From JAVXAG01 sp036660615 (lineage in GTDB: Bacteria > Bacillota > Clostridia > Peptostreptococcales > Anaerovoracaceae), in contig JAVXAG010000004.1 of the NCBI GenBank assembly GCA_036660615.1, positions 1-35,873 on the forward strand: 35,873 bases of DNA, read 5' to 3'. The position numbers and the translations under genes are program-made. The number at the start of each line of letters is the position of its first letter. Within the stretch, counting starts at the first letter, position 1. This document shows positions 23,149-31,968 of the stretch, piece after piece. Under the pieces are notes generated by a model that made no database searches, was not told where the DNA came from, and saw nothing but the letters and a program-made list of their open reading frames with translations.

Positions 23149-24192
23149 ATGGTAAATTTTTTTGCATCAAAGAATATGGGTATTGATTTAGGTACGGCTA
23201 ACACGCTGATTTACATAAAAGATAGTGGAATTGTATTAGAGGAACCGTCGGTTATTGCAGTAGATGTAAATAGATCAGTTACACTAGCAGTTGGAAAAGA
23301 AGCTAAAGAAATGTTAGGCAAAGCACCAAAGAGCATTTCAGTAATCAGACCATTACAAGATGGAGTAATTTCAGATTTTGATAAGACCGCAGATATGCTA
23401 AAAGCATTTATAGAAAGAGCGCTTTCCACTACCAAATTTAAAAACTTTAGAGTAGTAGTTGGAGTTCCTAGTGGAGTTACAGAAGTAGAGAAACGTGCAG
23501 TTGAAGAAGTAGTTAGACAGATGGGAGCAAGCGAAGTATACATACTTGAAGAACCTATGGCAGCAGCAATTGGCGCAGGCTTAGATGTTGACGGCTCAAC
23601 AGGTTGTATGATTGCAGATATCGGTGGAGGTACTACAGACATTGCTATAATCGCGTTAGGAGGAATAGTTGCAAGCTATTCAATTAGACATGCTGGTGAC
23701 AGATTAAACGACGCAATAATACAATACATGAGAAAAAAATATGCTTTCCTTATAGGTGAAAAAACAGCAGAACAACTAAAGATTAATATCGGTGCTGCTT
23801 GCCTTGACCTAGACGAAAATGGCAACGAAATAATTACAACAATGAACGCTAGAGGCAGAGATATAATTTCAGGGTTGCCAAAGACTTTAGAAGTAAACAA
23901 TAGAGATATGGTAATTGCGTTACAGGAATCCATGGACATTATAGTCGATGGAATAAAGACAACCATAGAGAAAGCACCACCAGAAATTTCAGCAGATATT
24001 GCTATGTACGGAATGGTTTTATCTGGTGGCGGTGGAATGATGAAAAATTTGGATAAACTAATCCAGAAGAGAACAGGAATGAAAGTTCGAGTTGCAGAAA
24101 ATGCATTTGAAGCAGTTGCAACTGGAACAGGGACAAGCCTAGAAGACATTGAAAAATTAAAGCTTTATGCTACAAGCATAAAAAGAAGATAG
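23149..24192 (+). CDS. mreB: Rod shape-determining protein MreB
   Basis: A 347-residue bacterial actin. Typical segments: MGIDLGTANTLIY (phosphate 1), VVGVPSGVTEVEKRAV, ILEEPMAAAIGAGLDV, ADIGGGTTDIAIIALGG (phosphate 2) and LSGGGGMMKNLDKLI (adenosine site). MreB forms membrane-bound filaments that direct elongation of the side wall. The ATG at 23149 is eight bases after GGAGG. It is first in a tight cluster mreB-mreC-mreD-PBP2-minD with small gaps or 4-base overlaps. Confidence 0.98.
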   Translation: MVNFFASKNMGIDLGTANTLIYIKDSGIVLEEPSVIAVDVNRSVTLAVGKEAKEMLGKAPKSISVIRPLQDGVISDFDKTADMLKAFIERALSTTKFKNFRVVVGVPSGVTEVEKRAVEEVVRQMGASEVYILEEPMAAAIGAGLDVDGSTGCMIADIGGGTTDIAIIALGGIVASYSIRHAGDRLNDAIIQYMRKKYAFLIGEKTAEQLKINIGAACLDLDENGNEIITTMNARGRDIISGLPKTLEVNNRDMVIALQESMDIIVDGIKTTIEKAPPEISADIAMYGMVLSGGGGMMKNLDKLIQKRTGMKVRVAENAFEAVATGTGTSLEDIEKLKLYATSIKRR

Positions 24193-24204
24193 GAAAATCA
24201 AACT

Positions 24205-25023
24205 ATGAGATGGATCAAAGCACATAAGTTAATTACGTTTTTAACGGTAGTAATAATTGCGACCTTGATTTTTCTAGTGGTGGCACTTACATCAGGTAAA
24301 AGTGGGAATTTTGTAACAAGAATTTTCAATACTGGTGTAACAACCGTAGAAAAACCGTTAACTAGCCTAGGTGGAGCGATTTCTGAAAACATTTCAGGAA
24401 TTTTCTCTTACAGACAGTTGCAAGCTGAGAACCAAGCACTAAAAGAAGAAAATCAACGCCTAAAGCAACAGGTTATAAATTCAACACTTACAGCAAACCA
24501 ATTAGAAGAACTAAAATCACTTTCCAACGTTTTGAATTACAAAGGGTTGAAAGATAAAAATAATATCGTTTCAGCCAATGTTATCTCAATGGATGGTACA
24601 AACTGGATGAACATATTTACAATAGACGCAGGGAGTGAAAGTGGCATAAAAGAAAGCGATGTTGTAATGAGTGGCAGCGGACTAATTGGCAAAGTTGTAG
24701 ACTGTGGCAAAGGCTGGTCAAAAGTTTCATCAATAATTGACGAATCAAATAAGATTAGCTTTAAAGTACTGAGGAATTTAAAATTAATTGGTGTTGTACA
24801 AGGTTCTAGAGATGGGAGCTTGGAAGGATATATGCTAGATGCTTCTGCAAAAGTTGTAGAGGGCGATACTCTTGTAACGTCGGGAATGGGAATGTACCCA
24901 GCGGGAATTGAAATAGGCAAGGTGGCTAAGATTAAGTATGATAGTGATGTACAGCTAAAGACTATCAAAGTAAAATCATCAGTAGAGTTTAAGACATTGC
25001 AGAAAGTGTCGGTGATTATATGA
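24205..25023 (+). CDS. mreC: Rod shape-determining protein MreC
   Basis: A 272-residue protein with a short cytoplasmic start, one membrane helix (about 9-31), a coiled coil (about 66-110; RQLQAENQALKEENQRLKQQ) and two beta-barrel domains outside the membrane. MreC links MreB with PBP2 and RodA in the elongasome. Its end overlaps mreD by four bases. The ribosome binding site (AGGA) is weak, consistent with coupling to mreB twelve bases upstream. Confidence 0.96.
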   Translation: MRWIKAHKLITFLTVVIIATLIFLVVALTSGKSGNFVTRIFNTGVTTVEKPLTSLGGAISENISGIFSYRQLQAENQALKEENQRLKQQVINSTLTANQLEELKSLSNVLNYKGLKDKNNIVSANVISMDGTNWMNIFTIDAGSESGIKESDVVMSGSGLIGKVVDCGKGWSKVSSIIDESNKISFKVLRNLKLIGVVQGSRDGSLEGYMLDASAKVVEGDTLVTSGMGMYPAGIEIGKVAKIKYDSDVQLKTIKVKSSVEFKTLQKVSVII

Positions 25024-25520
25024 AACAATGGAAAGCAGTAATCGTGTATTTGGGGGCATTTATACTTCAGCCTTTTTTATACAGTTTGGTTCCTGAATTT
25101 GGAATAACACCAAACCTATTGCTTTGTGTTACAGTATCATTTGTGCTACTTATAGATGACAGCACATTTGCAATTTTTTATGGAGTTATTTTCGCATTAT
25201 TTTACGATATTTGCTATGGACAGTATATTGGAGTCAATGGGATTTCAATGGTAATCGTGGCCTTAATACTATTCTTCTTACGAGAATTTACAAATGTAGA
25301 AAATATACTACCGGCAATGCTTTCGGGAGTAGTGGCAACTTGGTTGTATAATTCAATATTCTGGGTAATAATGCATTTTGCAGGGAGCCCATACGAATAT
25401 ATGGCCATGCTAAGACAACTGCCTTGGCAAATGTTATTTAACGTAATAGTTATAATGATAATTTATTTTATACTAATAAAAAGGGTTATTAGATATCGTA
25501 GAGATAGGTATTTCAAATGA
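25020..25520 (+). CDS. mreD: Rod shape-determining protein MreD
   Basis: A 166-residue hydrophobic protein with five to six membrane helices, including FYDICYGQYIGVNGISM, which matches the MreD family. It overlaps mreC and the PBP2 gene by four bases each, the mark of a translationally coupled operon. It assists MreC in the elongation complex. Confidence 0.92.
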   Translation: MKQWKAVIVYLGAFILQPFLYSLVPEFGITPNLLLCVTVSFVLLIDDSTFAIFYGVIFALFYDICYGQYIGVNGISMVIVALILFFLREFTNVENILPAMLSGVVATWLYNSIFWVIMHFAGSPYEYMAMLRQLPWQMLFNVIVIMIIYFILIKRVIRYRRDRYFK

Positions 25521-28279
25521 ACAAAAAAAATACAGATTCAAGGTTTTATCAGATAGTCGGTTTAATACTTGTGCTTATGATTATTTTGGCAGTAAGGCTT
25601 TTTATACTTACTATTTTACAAGAAGAATCATGGGCAGCAGAAGCATCCACTCAAAGTGTGAGAGAAATATATACTCCAGCACCTAGAGGGGATATTTTGG
25701 ATAGATATGGAAGAGTTATCGCAACTAATAAACAATCCTTTGCCGTAACTTTCAATTCTACCGATTTGACTACAGAACAAATCAATGCTTCTACTTATGA
25801 GCTTATAAACACATTGATAAAATATGGTGACAAATATACAGATAACTTTCCAATAAAAATTAGCAAAACTGGAGAGTTTACGTACACATACAAGACTGAA
25901 ATAGCAAAGTGGCTTAACAAGCAGAACTTTCCTCAGGATGCAACAGCCAATCAAGCTTTTCATATGCTTCGAAAAAAGTATAACATCAGTCCAAAACTGT
26001 CAAGGTACGATGCCTATGATGAACTTGAAAAAGAGCATGGGATATCAGCACCTATACACGTTAAAAACTCTGTTTATTCCAGTGATGTTGAGTTGGAAAA
26101 TTTCTTGCTAAAATTTGGTTTTTTGCAAGAGGATATAGATAAGGGAATCTCTGCAGAAGAAGCATTTAAGCAATTGAGAATAGACTATAATATAGATAAA
26201 TCATTATCTGATGCGGAGGCAAGGAAAATTTTTATCATAAGAAATGAAATTGCAACAATGAGTTATAGTCGTTACTTGCCTATAAAAATTGCTTCTGACG
26301 TAAGTGATAGAACTATTGCATATTTTGAAGAGATGAATATTCCTGGTGTAGAGATAGTTTCCGAGAGAAACAGGTATTACCCAAATAAAAATATGGCTTC
26401 TCACATCTTAGGCTATATGGGGAGCATATCCGAAAGTGAAGCGGAATATTATGTTGGCCAGCTAGGATATACTGCCAGCGACTTGGTAGGTAAAGATGGC
26501 ATAGAATCAAAGTATGAAACTGATTTGAAGGGCAAAGATGGAGTCAAAAAAATAGAGGTAAACAGTGGTGGAGAATATATGTCCACTTTGAGTGAGGAGA
26601 AACCACAAAAAGGTAAAGATGTTTATTTGACAATAGATTTGGATTTACAAAAGACTGCCGAAGATGCGCTTAGTCAAATGATTAATTGTGTAAGTAACGG
26701 TGGTGTATTTAGAAGTGAATACGGTAACGTAGGCGCTATAAATTATGGAAACTGTAAAAGTGGTGCAGTAGTTGCCTTGGAGGTTGGAACTTCCAATGTT
26801 TTGGCTATGGCAAACTTCCCAGACTATGATCCTAATATCTTTGCAAATGGAATATCTGAAAAAGCATGGGCATCGGTACAAAGTAAAAATCCTAGGGATT
26901 TGATGGCACCTATTCCTTTATATAACAGTGCAACCAAAGCATCTGTACAGCCAGGTTCAACATTTAAGCCATTGACATCTGTAGCTGCTCTTGAGTGTGG
27001 ACTTAATCCAAACAGAGTAATCTACGACAAAGGCTACGTGGACGTAGGCGACAAAACATGGGGATGTTCTTCTTGGAATGATTACGGTGGCAACCATGGT
27101 AATATTACTATGGAAACCGGTATCGGTTATTCGTGTAACTATTATTTCTATTGCATTGGTACAGGTAGGGATTATTCTACGGGAGCTTCTCTTGGATACA
27201 AACAAAAGATTTCTGTAGATAAAATTATGAGCGTTGCCAGAGAATTTGGATTGGGTGACGAAACCGGTATAGAAATTGACGAAGAAACAACTCCACTTGC
27301 ATCTGCCGGTAACAAACAGGAACAGATGAAGATTGCATTGTGGAATGACTTATACAGCAGATCGGCAATCTTTTTCCCAAGCAAAGTAGTTGGGGACTAT
27401 GATAGATTGACAAAGAATATTGATACAATTACAAATTGGATATACAAAAATCCATCTAGAGATCAATTGATTTCATACATTGATGAACAGACGGATGTTA
27501 AAGATAGTCAAGTTGAAGCGGTTGCGGATATTTGCAAATACTCATATTTCAACATGGCTCAATGGACTTTGGGTGATGAATTTAACATTGCTATCGGTCA
27601 AGGTGACAATGCGTACACGCCGTTGCAAATGGCTAACTATATTGCTACTATTGGTAATAAAGGTATTAGAAATACTGTAAGTGTAGTAAAGGGCGTTGAA
27701 GGAATTGGAACTAACAACAAACCAGCAGGCAAACAAATTGACTTGCCTAATACTGAGTTGTTAAATCATGTAATAAAGGGTATGAAAAAAGTAGCTTCTG
27801 GTGGTACTTTGGCTGGAATTTTTGGGAACTTCAAGTATGATGTTGCTGCAAAAACTGGTACTGCTGAAAAGGCAGGTGTAATCAATCCAAAGAATGAAGT
27901 TGCCTATATAAAACAACATCTAAGTGGAATAACTTCATCGGTTTCATGGGCCCAAGTGCAAAAAAGTATGAAAAAATTGATGAAGGATAATCCTGAGCAA
28001 TATACTACGGGCAATAATACTGTTGATGTAGCCTTGATTCAGGCAAGCAAAGGTAAGGTTACTCAAGCGATGATAGACAACTATAAACCGACTTACGATA
28101 ACTTCGCATGGACTGTTGCTATGGCACCAGCCGATAACCCAAAGATCGCAGTAGTTGTAATGCTTGTCCAAGGTGGAACATCTTACAACGCAGCACCTAT
28201 TGCAAGGGAAGTAATAGGGAAGTATTTGGACTCAAGCGAAAAATATGATACGATTTCATTTTCAAATAAAATGCAGTAA
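25517..28279 (+). CDS. mrdA: Elongation-specific penicillin-binding protein 2
   Basis: A 920-residue class B transpeptidase. Parts: membrane anchor (about 10-32), a long dimerisation/pedestal region (50-360) with DILDRYGRVIATN and GKDGIESKYE, and a transpeptidase domain with STFK (Ser481, Lys484), SCN (Ser539) and KTGT (Lys779). It is longer than the 600-700 residues typical of Gram-negative PBP2; extra segments lie in the pedestal, between SCN and KTG, and about 75 residues after KTGTAE. Such long forms are known in Clostridia. It cross-links side-wall peptidoglycan together with RodA, encoded just downstream on the other strand. Confidence 0.95.
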   Translation: MNKKNTDSRFYQIVGLILVLMIILAVRLFILTILQEESWAAEASTQSVREIYTPAPRGDILDRYGRVIATNKQSFAVTFNSTDLTTEQINASTYELINTLIKYGDKYTDNFPIKISKTGEFTYTYKTEIAKWLNKQNFPQDATANQAFHMLRKKYNISPKLSRYDAYDELEKEHGISAPIHVKNSVYSSDVELENFLLKFGFLQEDIDKGISAEEAFKQLRIDYNIDKSLSDAEARKIFIIRNEIATMSYSRYLPIKIASDVSDRTIAYFEEMNIPGVEIVSERNRYYPNKNMASHILGYMGSISESEAEYYVGQLGYTASDLVGKDGIESKYETDLKGKDGVKKIEVNSGGEYMSTLSEEKPQKGKDVYLTIDLDLQKTAEDALSQMINCVSNGGVFRSEYGNVGAINYGNCKSGAVVALEVGTSNVLAMANFPDYDPNIFANGISEKAWASVQSKNPRDLMAPIPLYNSATKASVQPGSTFKPLTSVAALECGLNPNRVIYDKGYVDVGDKTWGCSSWNDYGGNHGNITMETGIGYSCNYYFYCIGTGRDYSTGASLGYKQKISVDKIMSVAREFGLGDETGIEIDEETTPLASAGNKQEQMKIALWNDLYSRSAIFFPSKVVGDYDRLTKNIDTITNWIYKNPSRDQLISYIDEQTDVKDSQVEAVADICKYSYFNMAQWTLGDEFNIAIGQGDNAYTPLQMANYIATIGNKGIRNTVSVVKGVEGIGTNNKPAGKQIDLPNTELLNHVIKGMKKVASGGTLAGIFGNFKYDVAAKTGTAEKAGVINPKNEVAYIKQHLSGITSSVSWAQVQKSMKKLMKDNPEQYTTGNNTVDVALIQASKGKVTQAMIDNYKPTYDNFAWTVAMAPADNPKIAVVVMLVQGGTSYNAAPIAREVIGKYLDSSEKYDTISFSNKMQ

Positions 28280-28297
28280 ATTATGGAGGAAAAGTGT

Positions 28298-29023
28298 ATG
28301 AGCAAGGTTATACTAATTGCGTCAGGAAAAGGTGGTACGGGGAAAACAATGTTTGCGACCAATTTGGGTGCAACTCTGGCTCAAAAGGGATTTAAAGTGG
28401 CAGTAATCGATATGGATATGGGACTAAGAAATCTTGATTTGTACTTTGGTCTTGAGAACAATGTGGTCTATGATGTTTTTGATGTTTTGACTGGAATATG
28501 TAGAATTAAGCAGGCTTTAATAAAGGACAAACGATTTGAAAACCTATATATTATGGCATCTGCACCAAAGAAAGATGATGGCACTTTGACACCGCTTCAT
28601 ATGAAGGTGCTTTGTGAAAAACTAAAGGAGCAATTTGACTTTATAATTGTGGATGGCCCTTCTGGAATTGAAGATGGTCTAATAATCGCTTCTGGCGGTG
28701 CTGATGAAGCTATAATTGTAACTTCCCCCGACTATTCGTCTCTTCGTGATGCGGAAGCCATGGATAGACAACTTCTCAAAATTGGTATTGAAGAACGGTA
28801 TGTAATACTGAACAATGTAATGGCTGATTTAATTTCTTCCGGCTTTGCCCCTAGTTTGCAGGATGTGGCGGAACAGTTAAGACCGGAGCTAATAGGAATA
28901 ATTCAAAGCGATGAAAACATTCACATTTCAACCAATCTAGGCGTGCCAATCGTTTTAAAAGAGGGCACTTACATACAAGAAAACTTTAGGCGAATAGCAG
29001 AAAGACTAATCCCAAGCCAATAA
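28298..29023 (+). CDS. minD: MinD-like septum-site ATPase, short C-terminus
   Basis: A 241-residue ParA/MinD ATPase with a deviant Walker A (GKGGTGKT, about 10-17), the MinD phrase MDMGLRNLDLYFGLENNVVYDVFDVL, and a Walker B-like FIIVDGPSGIEDG. MinD normally positions the division inhibitor MinC. Here it ends at residues FRRIAERLIPSQ, about 20-25 residues earlier than usual, so the amphipathic membrane-targeting helix seems missing. No minC or minE is adjacent. The ATG at 28298 is eight bases after GGAGG. It could be a MinD with an altered role or a MinD-like protein of the elongation cluster. Confidence 0.85.
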   Translation: MSKVILIASGKGGTGKTMFATNLGATLAQKGFKVAVIDMDMGLRNLDLYFGLENNVVYDVFDVLTGICRIKQALIKDKRFENLYIMASAPKKDDGTLTPLHMKVLCEKLKEQFDFIIVDGPSGIEDGLIIASGGADEAIIVTSPDYSSLRDAEAMDRQLLKIGIEERYVILNNVMADLISSGFAPSLQDVAEQLRPELIGIIQSDENIHISTNLGVPIVLKEGTYIQENFRRIAERLIPSQ

Positions 29024-29046
29024 CCTATGTTTATGATAATTAAAAT

Positions 29047-29086
29047 AAAGAGACAGATTTTTTTAGAATCTGTCTCTTTTTATTTC
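29047..29086. terminator. Bidirectional rho-independent terminator
   Basis: AAAGAGACAGA pairs with TCTGTCTCTTT, with T runs on both strands. It separates the convergent minD and rodA genes and serves both. Confidence 0.9.
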
Positions 29087-29090
29087 TACT

Positions 29091-30197
29091 TTAGAAGTTG
29101 ATTGACTTGCTTCTCATACCAACATCTAGGACTATGCCGATAGCGATCATATTGGAGATGATAGATGAACCGCCGTAGCTTAGGAATGGAAGCGTGATGC
29201 CAGTTACAGGCATGATGCCCATGGTCATTGCAATGTTTTCAAATATTTGAAAAGTAAACATTCCGATGAAGCCAACTACAATTAAAGCACCGTAGAAATC
29301 AATTGCATCTCGAACGATTTTTGTGAGTCGTATTAAGAGAATCGTAAAAAGACCGATTACGGTGGCGCCGCCAAGTAGACCAAGTTCTTCACCTATTACA
29401 GAAAAGATGAAGTCGGATTTTTGGACTGGAATAAAATCCAGTTCCTTTTGTGTTCCTTGGAATAGACCTTTTCCGAAAAGACCGCCAGAGCCAATAGCAA
29501 CCTTTGATTGCCATACTTGATAGTTTCCGGAAAGAGCTAGGTTACTTGGGTGAAGGAAAGCTTCGATTCTTTCCTTTTGATAGTCGGCCATAACCATATA
29601 GGCAACTGGGATTGCGGCAATAAATAGGGCGAAGAATTGGGCAAAGACCTTGTAGTCGATGCCAGCAAAGAAAATCATTGCTACCCAGATTGCGGCAAAA
29701 ACTAGTGCTGAACCAAAGTCTTCTTTTAATACAATAAGAATAATTGGTGCGGCAACCATACCGGCTTTCATTAGGCCTTTGAAGTTATATAGATCATCTT
29801 TATGTTCATTTAGATAACCTGCCATTATTAGGACAAATAGAATTTTGACTAGTTCAGATGGCTGAAAAGTTGTAAAACCTAAGTTTATCCAAGCTCTAGC
29901 ACTGAACTGTACTACTCCTAGTCCAGGAATATATACAGATAATAATAGTACCAGAGAGGCAATATATAAATATTTCTCTAATCCTGAAAAAATTGTATAG
30001 TTTGTATATAAGATTACAATTATTGCAATAAATCCTAAAACATATGCAAATCCTTGTACTAATACGTCTCTTGTAAATATAAAACCGTTGTCATAAGTAG
30101 TGCTTCCTATCATTAGGACGCTGATAACAGCCAGTATAACAATTACCGTAAGAATGACTTTATCCACATTTTTAATTAAATTTAAAAAATAGTTCAT
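29091..30197 (-). CDS. rodA: RodA, SEDS peptidoglycan glycosyltransferase
   Basis: A 368-residue membrane protein with about ten helices of the SEDS family (RodA/FtsW/SpoVE). Conserved stretches: FQPSELVKILFVLIMAGYL, VAIGSGGLFGKGLFQGTQKELDFIPVQKSDFIFSV-like region, and PFLSYGGSSIISNMIAIGI. It polymerises lipid II into glycan strands during elongation, with PBP2 as cross-linker; the PBP2 gene lies near it, on the other strand. The start is the ATG at 30197, after GGGGA; the two upstream in-frame ATGs have no site. Assigned as RodA rather than FtsW by context with mreBCD and PBP2. Confidence 0.93.
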   Translation of the reverse strand: MNYFLNLIKNVDKVILTVIVILAVISVLMIGSTTYDNGFIFTRDVLVQGFAYVLGFIAIIVILYTNYTIFSGLEKYLYIASLVLLLSVYIPGLGVVQFSARAWINLGFTTFQPSELVKILFVLIMAGYLNEHKDDLYNFKGLMKAGMVAAPIILIVLKEDFGSALVFAAIWVAMIFFAGIDYKVFAQFFALFIAAIPVAYMVMADYQKERIEAFLHPSNLALSGNYQVWQSKVAIGSGGLFGKGLFQGTQKELDFIPVQKSDFIFSVIGEELGLLGGATVIGLFTILLIRLTKIVRDAIDFYGALIVVGFIGMFTFQIFENIAMTMGIMPVTGITLPFLSYGGSSIISNMIAIGIVLDVGMRSKSINF

Positions 30198-30239
30198 TAG
30201 TTCCCCTTCTTTTGTTCTTGACATTATGTTGACTAGAAC

Positions 30240-30269
30240 ATTATAATATATATTGTATGAATATATCAA
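30240..30269 (-). promoter_or_regulatory. Promoter of rodA
   Basis: On the minus strand TTGATA (30264-30269) and TATAAT (30240-30245) are 18 bp apart. It gives a leader of about 35 bases. Confidence 0.6.
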
Positions 30270-30367
30270 GATTTAATTATGTAATGCACATTTTTTTATA
30301 GAAAATTTATATCAAATACACAAATTAGCAGAATTTAATAGAAAAACAAAGAAAAGGAGGTGTTTTA

Positions 30368-31912
30368 ATGAATCCAATAATTATGGGAATTATTATCGGA
30401 ATTATTGCATTAGTCATTGGACTATTGATCGGATATATATTTAGAAAGAACGTTGGCGAAAAAACAATAGGTAGTGCTGAACAAAAAGCAAAGAACCTTA
30501 TTTTGGATGCCGAGAATAAATCCGAAACGATAAAGAAGGAAGTTATTTTAGAAGCGAAAGAAGAAAGCCACAGATTGAGAAGTGACATTGAACGTGAAGT
30601 TAGGGAACGTAGGGCAGAAATTCAACGTTCAGAGAGAAGGCTTATTCAAAAAGAAGAATCTTTAGACAAGAAATTAGACAACATTGAGAAAAAAGAAGAG
30701 AGCATTACAAGAAAAGAACAAAGCATAACAGATAAACAAGAAGAACTAGATGGTTTTATTAACAGACAGATTGAAGAACTGGAAAGAATTTCAGGTTACA
30801 CCGCAGATGAAGCTAAACAAATACTTTTGGCAGAAACTGAAAAGGATGTAAGACGCGAAGCCTCAATAATGATAAAGGATATTGAATCCAAAGCCAAAGA
30901 AGAGGCTGACAAGAAAGCAAAAGAAATTATTACAGGAGCAATACAAAGATGTGCAGCAGACCATGTTGCCGAAAGTACAGTTTCAGTAGTAGCCCTTCCA
31001 AACGACGAGATGAAGGGAAGAATCATTGGTAGAGAAGGCAGAAACATTAGAGCAATTGAAACTTTGACAGGAGTTGATTTGATTATCGACGACACACCTG
31101 AAGCGGTTATTCTTTCTGGATTTGATCCAGTAAGGAGAGAAATTGCAAGAATTTCATTAGAAAAACTAATTGTTGATGGAAGAATTCATCCAGCTAGAAT
31201 CGAAGAAATGGTTGAGAAGGCAGAAAAAGAAGTCAACGCAATCATCAAAGAAGAAGGCGAACAAGCTACCTTTGAAGTAGGAATCCACAATCTTCACCCA
31301 GAACTTGTAAGACTTTTGGGTAGGTTGAAATACAGAACTTCATACGGACAGAATGTCTTAAAGCATTCCGTTGAAGTTGCACACCTTGCAGGCTTAATGG
31401 CAGGTGAACTTGGATTAGATGTAAAACTTGCAAAGAGAGCCGGATTACTTCATGACATAGGCAAAGCCCTTGACCATGAGTTTGAAGGAACTCACGTAGA
31501 CATAGGAATCGATGTACTTAAAAGATATAAAGAGTCAGAAGCTGTTATCAACGGCATGGCAGCACATCATGGTGACTATGAGCCAAAGAGCATTGAAGCT
31601 GTGTTAATCGCAGCGGCGGATGCACTTTCTGCAGCAAGACCTGGTGCAAGAAGAGAAACATTGGACGCATACATCAAGAGATTAGAAAAGCTAGAAGAAA
31701 TAGCGAACACTACTCCGGGAGTAGACAAGTCCTTTGCAATACAAGCTGGTAGAGAAATTAGAATTATTGCTAGACCAGATGAGATGAATGACGATGGAAT
31801 TGTTTTCTTAGCGAGAGAAATCTCCAAGAAGATAGAATCAGAGTTAGAATATCCAGGGCAAATAAAAGTAAACGTTGTTCGAGAAACAAGAGCGATTGAT
31901 TACGCAAAATAA
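30368..31912 (+). CDS. rny: Ribonuclease Y
   Basis: A 514-residue membrane-anchored endoribonuclease that starts general mRNA decay in Bacillota. Order: N-terminal membrane helix (about 4-26), a long charged coiled coil (30-185), KH domain (about 200-265; GRIIGREGRNIRAIE), and HD domain with HSVEVAHLAG, LLHDIGKALDHE and AAHHGD metal-binding motifs (about 330-440). The strong site AAGGAGGTG precedes the start. Complete and typical; a terminator follows at 31921. Confidence 0.97.
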   Translation: MNPIIMGIIIGIIALVIGLLIGYIFRKNVGEKTIGSAEQKAKNLILDAENKSETIKKEVILEAKEESHRLRSDIEREVRERRAEIQRSERRLIQKEESLDKKLDNIEKKEESITRKEQSITDKQEELDGFINRQIEELERISGYTADEAKQILLAETEKDVRREASIMIKDIESKAKEEADKKAKEIITGAIQRCAADHVAESTVSVVALPNDEMKGRIIGREGRNIRAIETLTGVDLIIDDTPEAVILSGFDPVRREIARISLEKLIVDGRIHPARIEEMVEKAEKEVNAIIKEEGEQATFEVGIHNLHPELVRLLGRLKYRTSYGQNVLKHSVEVAHLAGLMAGELGLDVKLAKRAGLLHDIGKALDHEFEGTHVDIGIDVLKRYKESEAVINGMAAHHGDYEPKSIEAVLIAAADALSAARPGARRETLDAYIKRLEKLEEIANTTPGVDKSFAIQAGREIRIIARPDEMNDDGIVFLAREISKKIESELEYPGQIKVNVVRETRAIDYAK

Positions 31913-31920
31913 CTAATTTG

Positions 31921-31950
31921 ACTCCCCATTAATTTGGGGAGTTATTTATT
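31921..31950 (+). terminator. Rho-independent terminator
   Basis: ACTCCCCA pairs with TGGGGAGT, followed by TATTTATT. It ends rny; the imperfect T run may permit some read-through into the MATE gene 19 bases downstream. Confidence 0.8.
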
Positions 31951-31968
31951 GGAATTTACAGGAGAGAA

